Assembly: GCA_947503775.1 (NCBI GenBank)
Contig: CANNFE010000001.1
Span: forward strand, 372,001-436,000
Reading direction: 5' to 3'
Origin: an uncultured Paracoccaceae bacterium
Lineage (GTDB): Bacteria > Pseudomonadota > Alphaproteobacteria > Rhodobacterales > Rhodobacteraceae
Length of the DNA: 64,000 nucleotides
The notes beneath the pieces were generated by a model. It had not been told where the DNA came from and did no database searches. It saw nothing but the letters and a program-made list of their open reading frames with translations. Below are positions 1 through 8,023 of this stretch, one piece after another; position 1 is the stretch's first letter; each line of letters starts with the position of its first letter. A program made the translations under genes and the position numbers.

Positions 1-828
1 ACCGGATTGATGGATGGAAAACGCGGCCTCATCATGGGCCTTGCCAACGACAAATCCATCGCCTGGGGGATCGCGTCGGCCCTGGCTGAACAAGGCGCCG
101 AACTGGCCTTCTCTTATCAGGGCGACGCGCTGAGAAAACGGGTCGAACCTTTGGCCGCCTCTGTCGGCTCCGATATCGTCTTGCCCTGCGATGTCGGGGA
201 CGAGGCCTCTATGGACGCCCTCTTTGAGGCGCTCGAAAAGAAATGGGGTACGCTCGATTTCGTCGTTCATGCCATCGGCTTTTCCGACAAGAACGAGCTG
301 CGCGGCCGCTATGTCGACACCTCGCGCGACAATTTCCGCATGTCGATGGACATCTCCGTCTACAGCTTCACCGCCATCGTCCAGCGCGCTGAAAAGCTGA
401 TGACCGACGGAGGCTCCTGCCTGACGCTCACCTATTACGGTGCCGAAAAGGTAATGCCGCATTACAATGTCATGGGGGTCGCCAAGGCCGCGCTCGAGGC
501 CTCCGTGCGCTATCTGGCCGAAGACCTTGGTAAAAAGGCGATCCGCGTGAATGCGATCTCGGCCGGGACCATCAAGACGCTCGCCGCATCCGGCATCGGC
601 GATTTCCGCCTCATCATGAAGTGGAACGAGTACAACGCTCCCCTCCGCCGCACTGTCACCCAGAAAGAGGTCGGCAACTCTGCCCTCTACCTTCTTTCAG
701 ACCTAGGATCGGCTGTCACCGGAGAAGTTCTTCACGTCGATGCCGGCTACCATGTCGTGGGCATGAAGGCCGTCGATGCGCCTGACGTCACCAAGAGCAC
801 GGCAGGAGACGGAGGAGCGGCGGGGTGA
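1..828 (+). CDS. fabI: Enoyl-[acyl-carrier-protein] reductase (NADH), 5' end outside window
   Basis: FabI performs the last reduction of each type II fatty acid elongation cycle, converting trans-2-enoyl-ACP to acyl-ACP with NADH in the cytoplasm. The short-chain dehydrogenase fold shows near its N-terminus a dinucleotide motif (GLANDKSIAWG) and a catalytic Tyr-x6-Lys (Tyr152 and Lys159 counted from the ATG at 10), with the extra FabI tyrosine about ten residues earlier (Tyr142). The frame is open to base 1 and the first codons (TGLMDGKRG) match the usual N-terminus of this family a few residues in, so the true start probably lies just upstream of the window; the in-frame TTG at 7 and ATG at 10 are fallback starts. 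The stop overlaps the next gene's GTG by four bases. Confidence 0.95.
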   Translation, partial: TGLMDGKRGLIMGLANDKSIAWGIASALAEQGAELAFSYQGDALRKRVEPLAASVGSDIVLPCDVGDEASMDALFEALEKKWGTLDFVVHAIGFSDKNELRGRYVDTSRDNFRMSMDISVYSFTAIVQRAEKLMTDGGSCLTLTYYGAEKVMPHYNVMGVAKAALEASVRYLAEDLGKKAIRVNAISAGTIKTLAASGIGDFRLIMKWNEYNAPLRRTVTQKEVGNSALYLLSDLGSAVTGEVLHVDAGYHVVGMKAVDAPDVTKSTAGDGGAAG

Positions 829-1361
829 TCGCACGATCCATCTGCACCATCGCCCTCATCTCTTTCGCCTGCGACGGGATCGCTCAAACCGCCGAAAGCT
901 GCCCGTGGGTGGATGATGCGGAGTTGGCAAACCATCTGTCGGAAACGGACTGGCACCTCCAGATCGAACGAGGAGCCCGGATTGAAGGCACGACGGCACG
1001 GCTCAATCTTCCCAGGCGTGAGGCATCTTTCGCAATAGGGGCCTTCCTGCGCGACGCCTCAATAGACGGTCTCGCAGCCGATCTGAGGCTCGTTGGACCG
1101 GCGGACGCGATCGAGTATGAAAGAGGCCTGAATACATTCGCGTTCCAGCTTGACGATGACACCCTGTGCCGAAACGAGGAGATCTCCGATATTCGGGCGA
1201 CGGCAACAACCATCGTGGATGACCGTCCAGGCGACATCATCCTGACCCTTCGGCCTGTCGATGAGACATCCATGAAAGGGTATCTGCGCCTCGAACACTG
1301 GAAGAGAAACGGAGCGCAAGTCGTCACGATCGAAACGATCTCTGCGACACGTGCGCCATGA
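825..1361 (+). CDS. Exported protein of unknown function
   Basis: A 178-residue protein I do not recognise. It starts at GTG 825 inside the fabI stop (GTGA) and its own stop overlaps the lysE-type ATG (ATGA at 1358), so it is probably co-transcribed with both. The first about 20 residues (MIARSICTIALISFACDG then IAQ) look like a Sec signal peptide, giving a periplasmic protein of about 155 residues with two or three cysteines (CPW near the mature N-terminus, LCRNE in the middle). Codon third positions are visibly less GC-biased than in fabI and the lysE-type gene, which may mean recent acquisition or relaxed selection. No domain is assigned. Confidence 0.7.
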   Translation: MIARSICTIALISFACDGIAQTAESCPWVDDAELANHLSETDWHLQIERGARIEGTTARLNLPRREASFAIGAFLRDASIDGLAADLRLVGPADAIEYERGLNTFAFQLDDDTLCRNEEISDIRATATTIVDDRPGDIILTLRPVDETSMKGYLRLEHWKRNGAQVVTIETISATRAP

Positions 1362-1969
1362 CCCTCTCCGCCCTCCTCACCCTCGCTGGATTGCAGGCTC
1401 TCATCGCCATCAGCCCGGGCCCCGCCGGTGTCCTGACGATCAAAACCGCTGCCGCGGAAGGCGCGCGCTCTGGGCTGCTGCTGTCGCTTGGTCTGGCGCT
1501 TGCGATCCTCGTCTGGGCCTTCGGCGCCATGGCAGGCCTCTCCCTCCTGTTTGAGATCGCCCCCTATCTGCAAACGGCCTTCCGCCTGATCGGAGCAGCC
1601 TTCCTGATCTGGATCGGCATATCGCTCTGGCGCAAAGCCTCAGAGCCGATGCCCGAGATCTCGGCCGCTCGTCTGAAAAGCCCCATAGCTCTTCTCCGCC
1701 TCGGCCTCCTGACGAACCTCGCCAATCCCAAGGCCCTCGCCTATTTCGCCGCCGTCTTCACCGGGATCATGCCCGCTGATCCGACCGGTACCGATGCGGC
1801 CCTCATCCTCGCGATGATCTTCTCCATCGAATTCATCTGGTACGCGATCCTCACCCTCGTCTTCTCACGCCCCACCCCGCGCCGCGCCTATGCCCACGCC
1901 AAAGGCTGGCTCGACCGTGCTTTCGGCGGCATCGTCGCCCTACTCGGCGCCAAGATCGCCACCCCCTGA
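1358..1969 (+). CDS. LysE family amino-acid exporter
   Basis: This 203-residue inner-membrane protein has the LysE/RhtB layout: an N-terminal hydrophobic segment with the diagnostic [20 protein letters not shown] region (residues about 20-40), then several more hydrophobic segments and a central [13 protein letters not shown] motif. Members of the family export amino acids or related small molecules by proton antiport; the substrate cannot be read from sequence. The ATG overlaps the stop of the upstream exported protein by four bases, and gpt follows after 11 bases, so an operon is likely. Confidence 0.88.
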   Translation: MTLSALLTLAGLQALIAISPGPAGVLTIKTAAAEGARSGLLLSLGLALAILVWAFGAMAGLSLLFEIAPYLQTAFRLIGAAFLIWIGISLWRKASEPMPEISAARLKSPIALLRLGLLTNLANPKALAYFAAVFTGIMPADPTGTDAALILAMIFSIEFIWYAILTLVFSRPTPRRAYAHAKGWLDRAFGGIVALLGAKIATP

Positions 1970-1980
1970 CCGGAGCTGCC

Positions 1981-2484
1981 ATGACCGACCGTCTGCCTCA
2001 CGAAAAAGGATTCCATATCAGCTGGGACCAGATCCACCGCGATGCCCGCGCGCTTGCCTGGCGTCTTGACGGACATGGCCCCGACGACGGGGCCTGGCGC
2101 GCGGTCGTCGCCATCACCCGAGGCGGCATGGCCCCCGCCATGATCGTCGCGCGAGAGCTCGACATCCGCACTGTCGACACGATCAGCGTGAAAAGCTACG
2201 ACCATCAGGACCAGTCCGCGGCCAAGGTTCTCAAAAGCCCTGATCGCGACCTTGTCGGCGACGGCACCGGCATTCTGATCATCGACGATCTCGTCGACAG
2301 CGGCAAAACGCTGGAACTTGTCCGCAGCATGATGCCCAAGGCGCATTTCGCGACCGTCTACGCCAAACCGAAGGGCCGAGACCAGGTCGACACGTTCATC
2401 ACAGAAGTCAGTCAGGACACCTGGATCTTCTTTCCATGGGACATGGCGCTGCAATACGTCCAGCCCTATCGCGGCACCGACTGA
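1981..2484 (+). CDS. gpt: Xanthine-guanine phosphoribosyltransferase
   Basis: Salvage enzyme that joins xanthine or guanine to PRPP to give XMP or GMP. The 167-residue protein shows the type I PRPP-binding motif [13 protein letters not shown] at about residues 98-110, an ITRGGMAPA loop near residue 45, and the WIFFPWDM C-terminal hood found in Gpt. The length is only slightly above E. coli Gpt (152 residues). It is the last gene of the fabI cluster, and a 520-base gap follows. Confidence 0.92.
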   Translation: MTDRLPHEKGFHISWDQIHRDARALAWRLDGHGPDDGAWRAVVAITRGGMAPAMIVARELDIRTVDTISVKSYDHQDQSAAKVLKSPDRDLVGDGTGILIIDDLVDSGKTLELVRSMMPKAHFATVYAKPKGRDQVDTFITEVSQDTWIFFPWDMALQYVQPYRGTD

Positions 2485-3004
2485 TCCGGCGCGGCAGCAA
2501 ACCGAACCTCTGACGCGCCGCGCAAAGCCAATCAAATCCAGCAAACCCTTTCCGACCCTCCGCAAGTTGAGCGACGAGCTATTCACCGTCACGCACCACA
2601 AATTGCGTCCGCCATCTCCCGGGTCAGCCTCGTCACGCCGATCAAACCAGAGAGACCTTTAGGTTAACCCTTGCAACCGTTAACCTTAATTTGCCGATAT
2701 GTTTGAGCCTGCTCGGCCCCCCCCATTGGCTCAGACGCAAAACATCCAAGGAGGTCCAATCAGGCCCCTTCGTAGGTGCTCATCTTTCAACACGTTAACC
2801 TTAATGCCGCTCGCCTCAATGCAGCCTTCCGGCAAACTCAAAAGCATGAAATACCCGTACCAGATACCGGCGTTAGAGCTGCGTTAACCCTAATGCCCGC
2901 TCCCTTGACCAAACCGCCAAGACCAAACGCGATACGCTCCCCCTTCATCTGGCCAAAAATATGCAAATTCCCACCTCACCAGCCTCGCATCATTCGATCC
3001 GGAC
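2485..3004. other. Gene-poor stretch with four GTTAACC motifs
   Basis: No convincing gene is present; a 62-codon frame at 2699-2887 has neither a ribosome-binding site nor recognisable content. Four copies of GTTAACC lie at 2663-2669, 2679-2685, 2794-2800 and 2883-2889, three of them followed by CTAA or TTAA. Copies three and four share a longer consensus, GTTAACC(T/C)TAATGCC. A weak inverted repeat (CGGCGCG/CGCGCCG) follows the gpt stop. The region is visibly more AT-rich than its flanks and probably contains the promoter of the aminotransferase gene. Confidence 0.5.
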
Positions 3005-4168
3005 ATGAGCCGCACCACCGCCACCTTCCCTCCTCCCGTGATGGAGGCGCGCCGTTGGCTGGATGGCCTTCCGCCGACCGACCGGCCCCTGCTCAATGTC
3101 AGCCAGGCCGCACCGACCGCCCCTCCTCCAGAGCCGCTCCTGCGCGCGATGGCGGACATCGTCCTCACAGATCCTGAGGCACATCTCTACGGCCCCGTCC
3201 TCGGCCTGCCCGAGCTGCGCGCCGAAATCGCCTCCCGCTGGTCGGCCGCCTATGCCGGATCGCTGCGCGACACCCAGGTCGCCATCACCGCAGGCTGCAA
3301 TCAGGCCTATGCCGCCGCCATCGCCACCCTCTGTGACGAAGGAGACGAGGTGCTCCTGCCGCTCCCCTACTACTTCAACCATCGCATGTGGAACGACATG
3401 GCCGGGGTCAAAACCGTCCCGCTTCCCGCGACGCCTGATCTGCTGCCGGATCCCGATGTTGCCGAAGCCCGCATCACAGACCGCACCATGGCCATCGTCC
3501 TCGTCACACCCAACAACCCGACCGGCCGCGAATATCCTGCCGACCTCGTCCGCGATTTCGCCACTCTCGCCCGCAAACGCGCCATTGCGCTCATCGTCGA
3601 TGAGACCTATCGCGACTTCGACAGCCGGACCGAACCGCCGCACGATCTCTTTGCGGATCCCGACTGGGACGAAACGGTCATCCAGCTCTACAGCTTCTCC
3701 AAGGCCTATCGCCTCACGGGTCACCGCACCGGAGCGATCCTGACAAGCGCCGGCCGCCTCGCCGAGGTCGAGAAGTTTCTCGACACCGTCGCGATCTGCC
3801 CGCCGCAGATCGGCCAGCGCGCGGCCCTCTGGGGCATGCGCAACCTTCAGGACTGGCTGGCAACCGAACGTCTCGACATCCTCGACCGCCGCGCCGCTCT
3901 GACCGAAGCAAGCCCCGCCCTGCAGAATGCAGGCTGGACCCTCAAATCCTGCGGCGCCTACTTCGCCTATCTCGAACATCCTTTTGCCGAACGCTCGGAT
4001 GATCTGGCCAGACGCCTGCCAAAGGATGCGGGCATTCTCGCCCTGCCCGGCACCATGTTCGCGCCCGTGGGCGATGCCGATGCAGCCCGCCACCTGCGCA
4101 TCGCCTTCGCCAATATCGACCGGCCCCAGATCGCAGAGCTCGCGAACCGCCTGATCGCCCTGTCCTAG
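3005..4168 (+). CDS. Pyridoxal-phosphate aminotransferase, class I/II
   Basis: A 387-residue fold-type I aminotransferase. Visible landmarks are YGPVLGLPELRAEIA (substrate/PLP loop, near residue 60), the NNPTG motif near residue 165, DETYRDF with the PLP-ring aspartate, and SFSKAYRLTGHRTG, whose lysine forms the Schiff base near residue 235. The C-terminal arginine expected to bind the substrate carboxylate lies in HLRIAF. The amino donor and product cannot be told from sequence; aspartate/aromatic aminotransferase is the nearest general class. The gene stands alone, with ppiD starting about 78 bases downstream. Confidence 0.9.
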   Translation: MSRTTATFPPPVMEARRWLDGLPPTDRPLLNVSQAAPTAPPPEPLLRAMADIVLTDPEAHLYGPVLGLPELRAEIASRWSAAYAGSLRDTQVAITAGCNQAYAAAIATLCDEGDEVLLPLPYYFNHRMWNDMAGVKTVPLPATPDLLPDPDVAEARITDRTMAIVLVTPNNPTGREYPADLVRDFATLARKRAIALIVDETYRDFDSRTEPPHDLFADPDWDETVIQLYSFSKAYRLTGHRTGAILTSAGRLAEVEKFLDTVAICPPQIGQRAALWGMRNLQDWLATERLDILDRRAALTEASPALQNAGWTLKSCGAYFAYLEHPFAERSDDLARRLPKDAGILALPGTMFAPVGDADAARHLRIAFANIDRPQIAELANRLIALS

Positions 4169-4246
4169 CGGGCCGTCACCGCTTGCACGCCCGGTTTGCC
4201 CGGCCTATTGCTGCGCGACAAGACGGCGACGCGCAAAGAGGGATCC

Positions 4247-6094
4247 ATGGCCAGTAAATCCAGAACGATCGGCTACGTTATCGTGGGCCTGGCTGCCGTG
4301 GGTCTTCTTGGCTTTGGCACCGGCGGACTGTCTACCGGTGGACGCACGATCGGATCCGTCGGCGATATCGAGATCACGCGCACCGAATATGTGAATGCGT
4401 TGCAGCAGACCATCGCCCGCGCCGAGCAGCAATTCGGAACGCCCATCAGTTTCCCGCAAGCCCTCTCGTTTGAGCTTGATCTGATCGCCCGCAATCAGCT
4501 CATTTCCCAGACCGCGCTCGAGGCCGAAGCGCAGGCACGCGGCCTCTCCGTCGGCGACGACCGGATCCGCGACGTGATCCTTGCTCAACCCGCCTTTCAG
4601 CTCACCCCCGGAGAGTTCGACCGTGAACGCTACCGCTTCGAATTACGCCGCCAGGGCCTCAGCGAAGCCGATTACGAGGATGGGCTACGTCTTGACCGCG
4701 CCCGCACGCTTCTTCAGGCCGCCGTCTCGACCGGCATTCCCGAAACGGACGTCTATGGCGAGATTATCGCGGGCTATCTGGGACAGACCCGCGACGTAAT
4801 GTGGGTCACCCTGACCGAAGACGATCTGGCAGACCCGCTCCCCGCCCCGTCCGAAGAGGACCTGACCGCATGGTACGAGGCAAACGCAGACGCTCTGACC
4901 GAACCCGAACGCAAGCGCATCACTTATGCCTGGATCAGCCCGGGTATGCTCGCCGACGAAGTTGAACTGGACGAGGAGAGCCTGCGCGATCTTTACGAAA
5001 GTCGGATTGACCAGTTTATCCAGCCCGAACGTCGGCTGGTCGAACGGCTGGTCTTTCCTGACATGGCCTCCGCCGAAGCCGCATCGCAATCGATCCTCTC
5101 CGGCGAAGCCCAGTTCGAGACCGTCGTCGAAGACCGCGGCATCACCCTTTCTGATATCGATCTGGGAGATGTCGCGCTCGAAGATCTCGGCGCGGCGGGA
5201 GAGGCCGTCTTCGCGACCGAGCCGGGCAATGTGACCGCACCGATCAACACCGATCTCGGCCCCGCCCTTTTCCGCATGAACGCCGTGCTCGACGGACAGG
5301 AAATCACCTTCGATGATGCCCGCCCCGATCTGCGCGAGGAACTGGCCATCTCCCGCGCCCGCCGCATGATCGAGGACTCCCGGGATACGATCGACGATCT
5401 GCTCGTCGGCGGCGCCACGCTCGAGGACGTCGCGGCGGAAACCGACATGATCCTCGGCCAGATCGATTATGACGAGGGCGTCACCGAGGATATCGCCTCC
5501 TATCAGGCCTTCCGCGAGGCCGCCGCGATCCTCACCGAAGACGATTTTCCCGAACCCATCGAAACGGAGGATGGCGGTCTTTTCGCCATCCGTCTTGACG
5601 AGACCGTCGCACCCCGCCTGCCGGATATCGAGGAGGTCATGCCGCAAGTCACCGAAGGCTGGCGGCGAGAGGCGCTCCTCGAGGCGCTTGAGGCCCGCGC
5701 CGAAACCGTGGCCCAAGCGCTTGAGGCAGGCGAGGATACAGCGCTCGATGGACTGACCGTCGACAGCCAGATGGCGCAAGCCCGTCAGGGATTTCTCGAT
5801 GGCACACCGCCCGCGATGATCCCGACGATTTTCGAAACCGCCCCCGGGAACACCGCGATCTTACCTGCTGAAGATACCGTCATCGTTCTGCGCGTCGACG
5901 CCATCAACGAAGCTGCCACCGATGACGAGGAAACCGCAGCCCAGATCGATGCACTCGCCAGTCAGGGCGCGCAAGCGATCTCGGACGACATCCTGACCTA
6001 TTTCACCCAATATGTCGTCACGAACGCGGATCGCAGCATCAACGAAGCGGCGGTCACATCCGTCCATTCCGACTTTTCCGCCAATGCCCGTTGA
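4247..6094 (+). CDS. ppiD: PpiD-like periplasmic peptidyl-prolyl isomerase/chaperone
   Basis: A 615-residue membrane-anchored folding factor for exported and outer-membrane proteins. After a short basic stretch (MASKSRT) one transmembrane segment covers about residues 7-27; a SurA_N-like helical region follows (residues about 40-170, with the ISQTALEAEAQARGLSVGD pattern), then a parvulin-like region near 250-360 and a long acidic C-terminus. I take ATG 4247 because AAAGAGGG at 4235-4242 is a good ribosome-binding site and the anchor follows directly; an upstream start at 4196 lacks one. Its end overlaps trpE by 11 bases. Parvulin motifs are weak, so it may act mainly as a chaperone. Confidence 0.88.
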   Translation: MASKSRTIGYVIVGLAAVGLLGFGTGGLSTGGRTIGSVGDIEITRTEYVNALQQTIARAEQQFGTPISFPQALSFELDLIARNQLISQTALEAEAQARGLSVGDDRIRDVILAQPAFQLTPGEFDRERYRFELRRQGLSEADYEDGLRLDRARTLLQAAVSTGIPETDVYGEIIAGYLGQTRDVMWVTLTEDDLADPLPAPSEEDLTAWYEANADALTEPERKRITYAWISPGMLADEVELDEESLRDLYESRIDQFIQPERRLVERLVFPDMASAEAASQSILSGEAQFETVVEDRGITLSDIDLGDVALEDLGAAGEAVFATEPGNVTAPINTDLGPALFRMNAVLDGQEITFDDARPDLREELAISRARRMIEDSRDTIDDLLVGGATLEDVAAETDMILGQIDYDEGVTEDIASYQAFREAAAILTEDDFPEPIETEDGGLFAIRLDETVAPRLPDIEEVMPQVTEGWRREALLEALEARAETVAQALEAGEDTALDGLTVDSQMAQARQGFLDGTPPAMIPTIFETAPGNTAILPAEDTVIVLRVDAINEAATDDEETAAQIDALASQGAQAISDDILTYFTQYVVTNADRSINEAAVTSVHSDFSANAR

Positions 6095-7595
6095 ACCGGC
6101 CTTTCCCGAGTTCGAGACCACCTACAAAGCAGGCGCCAACCAGGTCGTTTATACCCGCCTTGCCGCCGATCTCGACACGCCGGTATCGCTGATGCTCAAG
6201 CTCGCGGCGGCGGGCGAGAACAGCTTCATGCTCGAGAGCGTCACCGGCGGCGAGGTGCGCGGACGCTATTCGATGATCGGGCTCAAACCCGATCTGATCT
6301 GGGAATGTCGCGGCACGACCTCGCGCGTCAACCGCGCAGCTCTTTACGCGGAAAGCTTCGAAGAATGCAGCGCCGATCCTCTCACCGAAATCCGGAACCT
6401 GCTCGCTGAAAGCCGCATCGATCTGCCCGGCGACCTGCCACCCGCCTCTGCCGGTCTCTTCGGCTATCTTGGCTACGATATGATCCGGCTGGTCGAGCAT
6501 CTGCCGGATATCAACCCCGACCCGCTGAACCTGCCCGACGCGGTCCTCATCAGGCCCTCCGTCATCGCGGTTCTCGACGGTGTCAAGGGCGAGGTCACGC
6601 TTGTCGCCCCCGCCTGGGCCAACGCGGATCACTCCGCCAAGGCCGCCTATGCCCAAGCCGCCGAGCGCGTGATGGAAGCCCGCCGCGCCCTTGACCGGCC
6701 CGCCATCGCCGCGACCCGCACGCTGGGCGAGGCGCATCCCACCGAAGAGCCGGTCTCGAATTTCTCCAAGAACGACTACAAACAGGCCGTCGAAAAGGCC
6801 CGCGACTACATCCGCGCAGGCGACATCTTTCAGGTCGTCCCGTCGCAGCGCTGGACCCAGCCTTTCACCGAAGACCCTTTCGCGCTCTACCGGTCTTTGC
6901 GCCGCACCAATCCCTCGCCCTTCATGTTCTTCTTCAACTTCGGCAGCTTTCAGGTCATCGGCGCATCGCCCGAGATCCTCGTGCGCGTCATGGGAAACGA
7001 GGTCACGATCCGCCCCATTGCAGGCACCCGTCATCGCGGCAAGACACCCGAAGAGGACCGCGCGCTCGAAGCCGATCTTCTAGCTGACGAAAAGGAATGC
7101 GCAGAGCACCTTATGCTGCTCGATCTGGGCCGCAACGATGTCGGCCGCGTTGCAAAGATCGGGACGGTCAAGCCGACCGAGGAATTCATCGTCGAACGCT
7201 ATTCCCACGTCATGCACATTGTCTCGAATGTCGTCGGCGAGCTGTCGGAAGATCACGACGCCCTCTCCGCCCTCCTTGCGGGCATGCCAGCGGGCACTGT
7301 CTCCGGCGCCCCCAAAATCCGCGCGATGGAGATCATCGACGAGCTTGAGCCTGAAAAGCGCGGCATCTATGGCGGCGGCGTCGGGTACTTCTCGTCAGGC
7401 GGCGATATGGATATCTGTATCGCCCTGCGCACGGCGGTTCTCAAGGACGGCGCGCTGCATATCCAGGCGGGCGGAGGCGTCGTTCACGATAGCGACGCCT
7501 CCGCCGAATGGCAGGAAACCGTCAACAAGGCCGCCGCCCTGCGCCGTGCCGCCGAAGACGCGGCCCGCTTTGGGTCGGGCAACAGCGGATCCTAG
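6084..7595 (+). CDS. trpE: Anthranilate synthase component I
   Basis: Large subunit of anthranilate synthase, converting chorismate to anthranilate with ammonia delivered by TrpG. The 503-residue protein has the N-terminal feedback domain with the LLES-type element (FMLESVTGGEVRGRYSMIG, residues about 45-65) that binds tryptophan, and a C-terminal chorismate-binding domain with FQVVPSQR, PIAGTRHRGKT, DLGRNDVGRV and VSGAPKIRAMEIIDELEP. The start is ATG 6084 inside the end of ppiD, so translation is probably coupled. It is separated from trpGDC by two minus-strand genes. No leader-peptide attenuator is possible at this overlapping start. Confidence 0.96.
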   Translation: MPVEPAFPEFETTYKAGANQVVYTRLAADLDTPVSLMLKLAAAGENSFMLESVTGGEVRGRYSMIGLKPDLIWECRGTTSRVNRAALYAESFEECSADPLTEIRNLLAESRIDLPGDLPPASAGLFGYLGYDMIRLVEHLPDINPDPLNLPDAVLIRPSVIAVLDGVKGEVTLVAPAWANADHSAKAAYAQAAERVMEARRALDRPAIAATRTLGEAHPTEEPVSNFSKNDYKQAVEKARDYIRAGDIFQVVPSQRWTQPFTEDPFALYRSLRRTNPSPFMFFFNFGSFQVIGASPEILVRVMGNEVTIRPIAGTRHRGKTPEEDRALEADLLADEKECAEHLMLLDLGRNDVGRVAKIGTVKPTEEFIVERYSHVMHIVSNVVGELSEDHDALSALLAGMPAGTVSGAPKIRAMEIIDELEPEKRGIYGGGVGYFSSGGDMDICIALRTAVLKDGALHIQAGGGVVHDSDASAEWQETVNKAAALRRAAEDAARFGSGNSGS

Positions 7596-7831
7596 CGGCT
7601 TTCGACCCGCGCGCCCGCATCCGGCAGACGCGGTGTCGGAATGAACGGCTCCGATCTAAGCGCTCCCAAGGCCCGATCCACCGCCTTGCGTTGCGACAGC
7701 AGGTGATTGAACTGCGCATCGCATCCCGAGATGGGCGTCGGATACGCGCGGATCGCCTCGGCGAGCACCCGTTTCGCCGCTCCCAGTTCAGCCACCGCGA
7801 CCGTCAGATAGTCTTCGACATCATCTTTCAT
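7592..7831 (-). CDS. Small conserved-looking protein, unknown function
   Basis: A 79-residue soluble protein, unrecognised, with an alpha-helical N-terminal half (MKDDVEDYLTVAVAELGAAKRVLAEAIRAY is predicted helix from its heptad-like pattern) and a basic, proline-containing tail. The start is well supported: AGAGGCGG lies just upstream of the ATG at 7831. Its TAG stop interlocks with the trpE stop on the opposite strand. A palindrome, GCATAC-N4-GTATAC, lies at 7849-7864, close to where its promoter should be. Confidence 0.65.
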   Translation of the reverse strand: MKDDVEDYLTVAVAELGAAKRVLAEAIRAYPTPISGCDAQFNHLLSQRKAVDRALGALRSEPFIPTPRLPDAGARVESR

Positions 7832-7848
7832 GACCGCCTCTCATGCTT

Positions 7849-7864
7849 GCATACATTCGTATAC
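7849..7864 (-). promoter_or_regulatory. Palindrome GCATAC-N4-GTATAC upstream of small gene
   Basis: A near-perfect inverted repeat 18-33 bases upstream of the ATG at 7831, overlapping a TATACG element that could be the -10 box on the minus strand. GntR-type regulators often use such GTATAC-containing palindromes, so an operator is plausible, but this rests on form alone. Confidence 0.35.
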
Positions 7865-8023
7865 CAAAAAGAAGAAGATGTAGTCCACCGCACTCGAGAC
7901 CTTGCGGCCCCGCAAAACGCACCCATTCATGCTCGGGAAGTGGTCCAGAGCAAGACCGCATCAAAACGCCCCGCTACGTCCAACTGCTCTGATACTTCGC
8001 GGCGGTTCACCCGAACCCGGAGA

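Noticed and set aside
2990-4093. Minus-strand open frame antisense to the aminotransferase
   Set aside because: Glycine- and alanine-rich shadow without a start signal; the plus-strand aminotransferase motifs are unambiguous.
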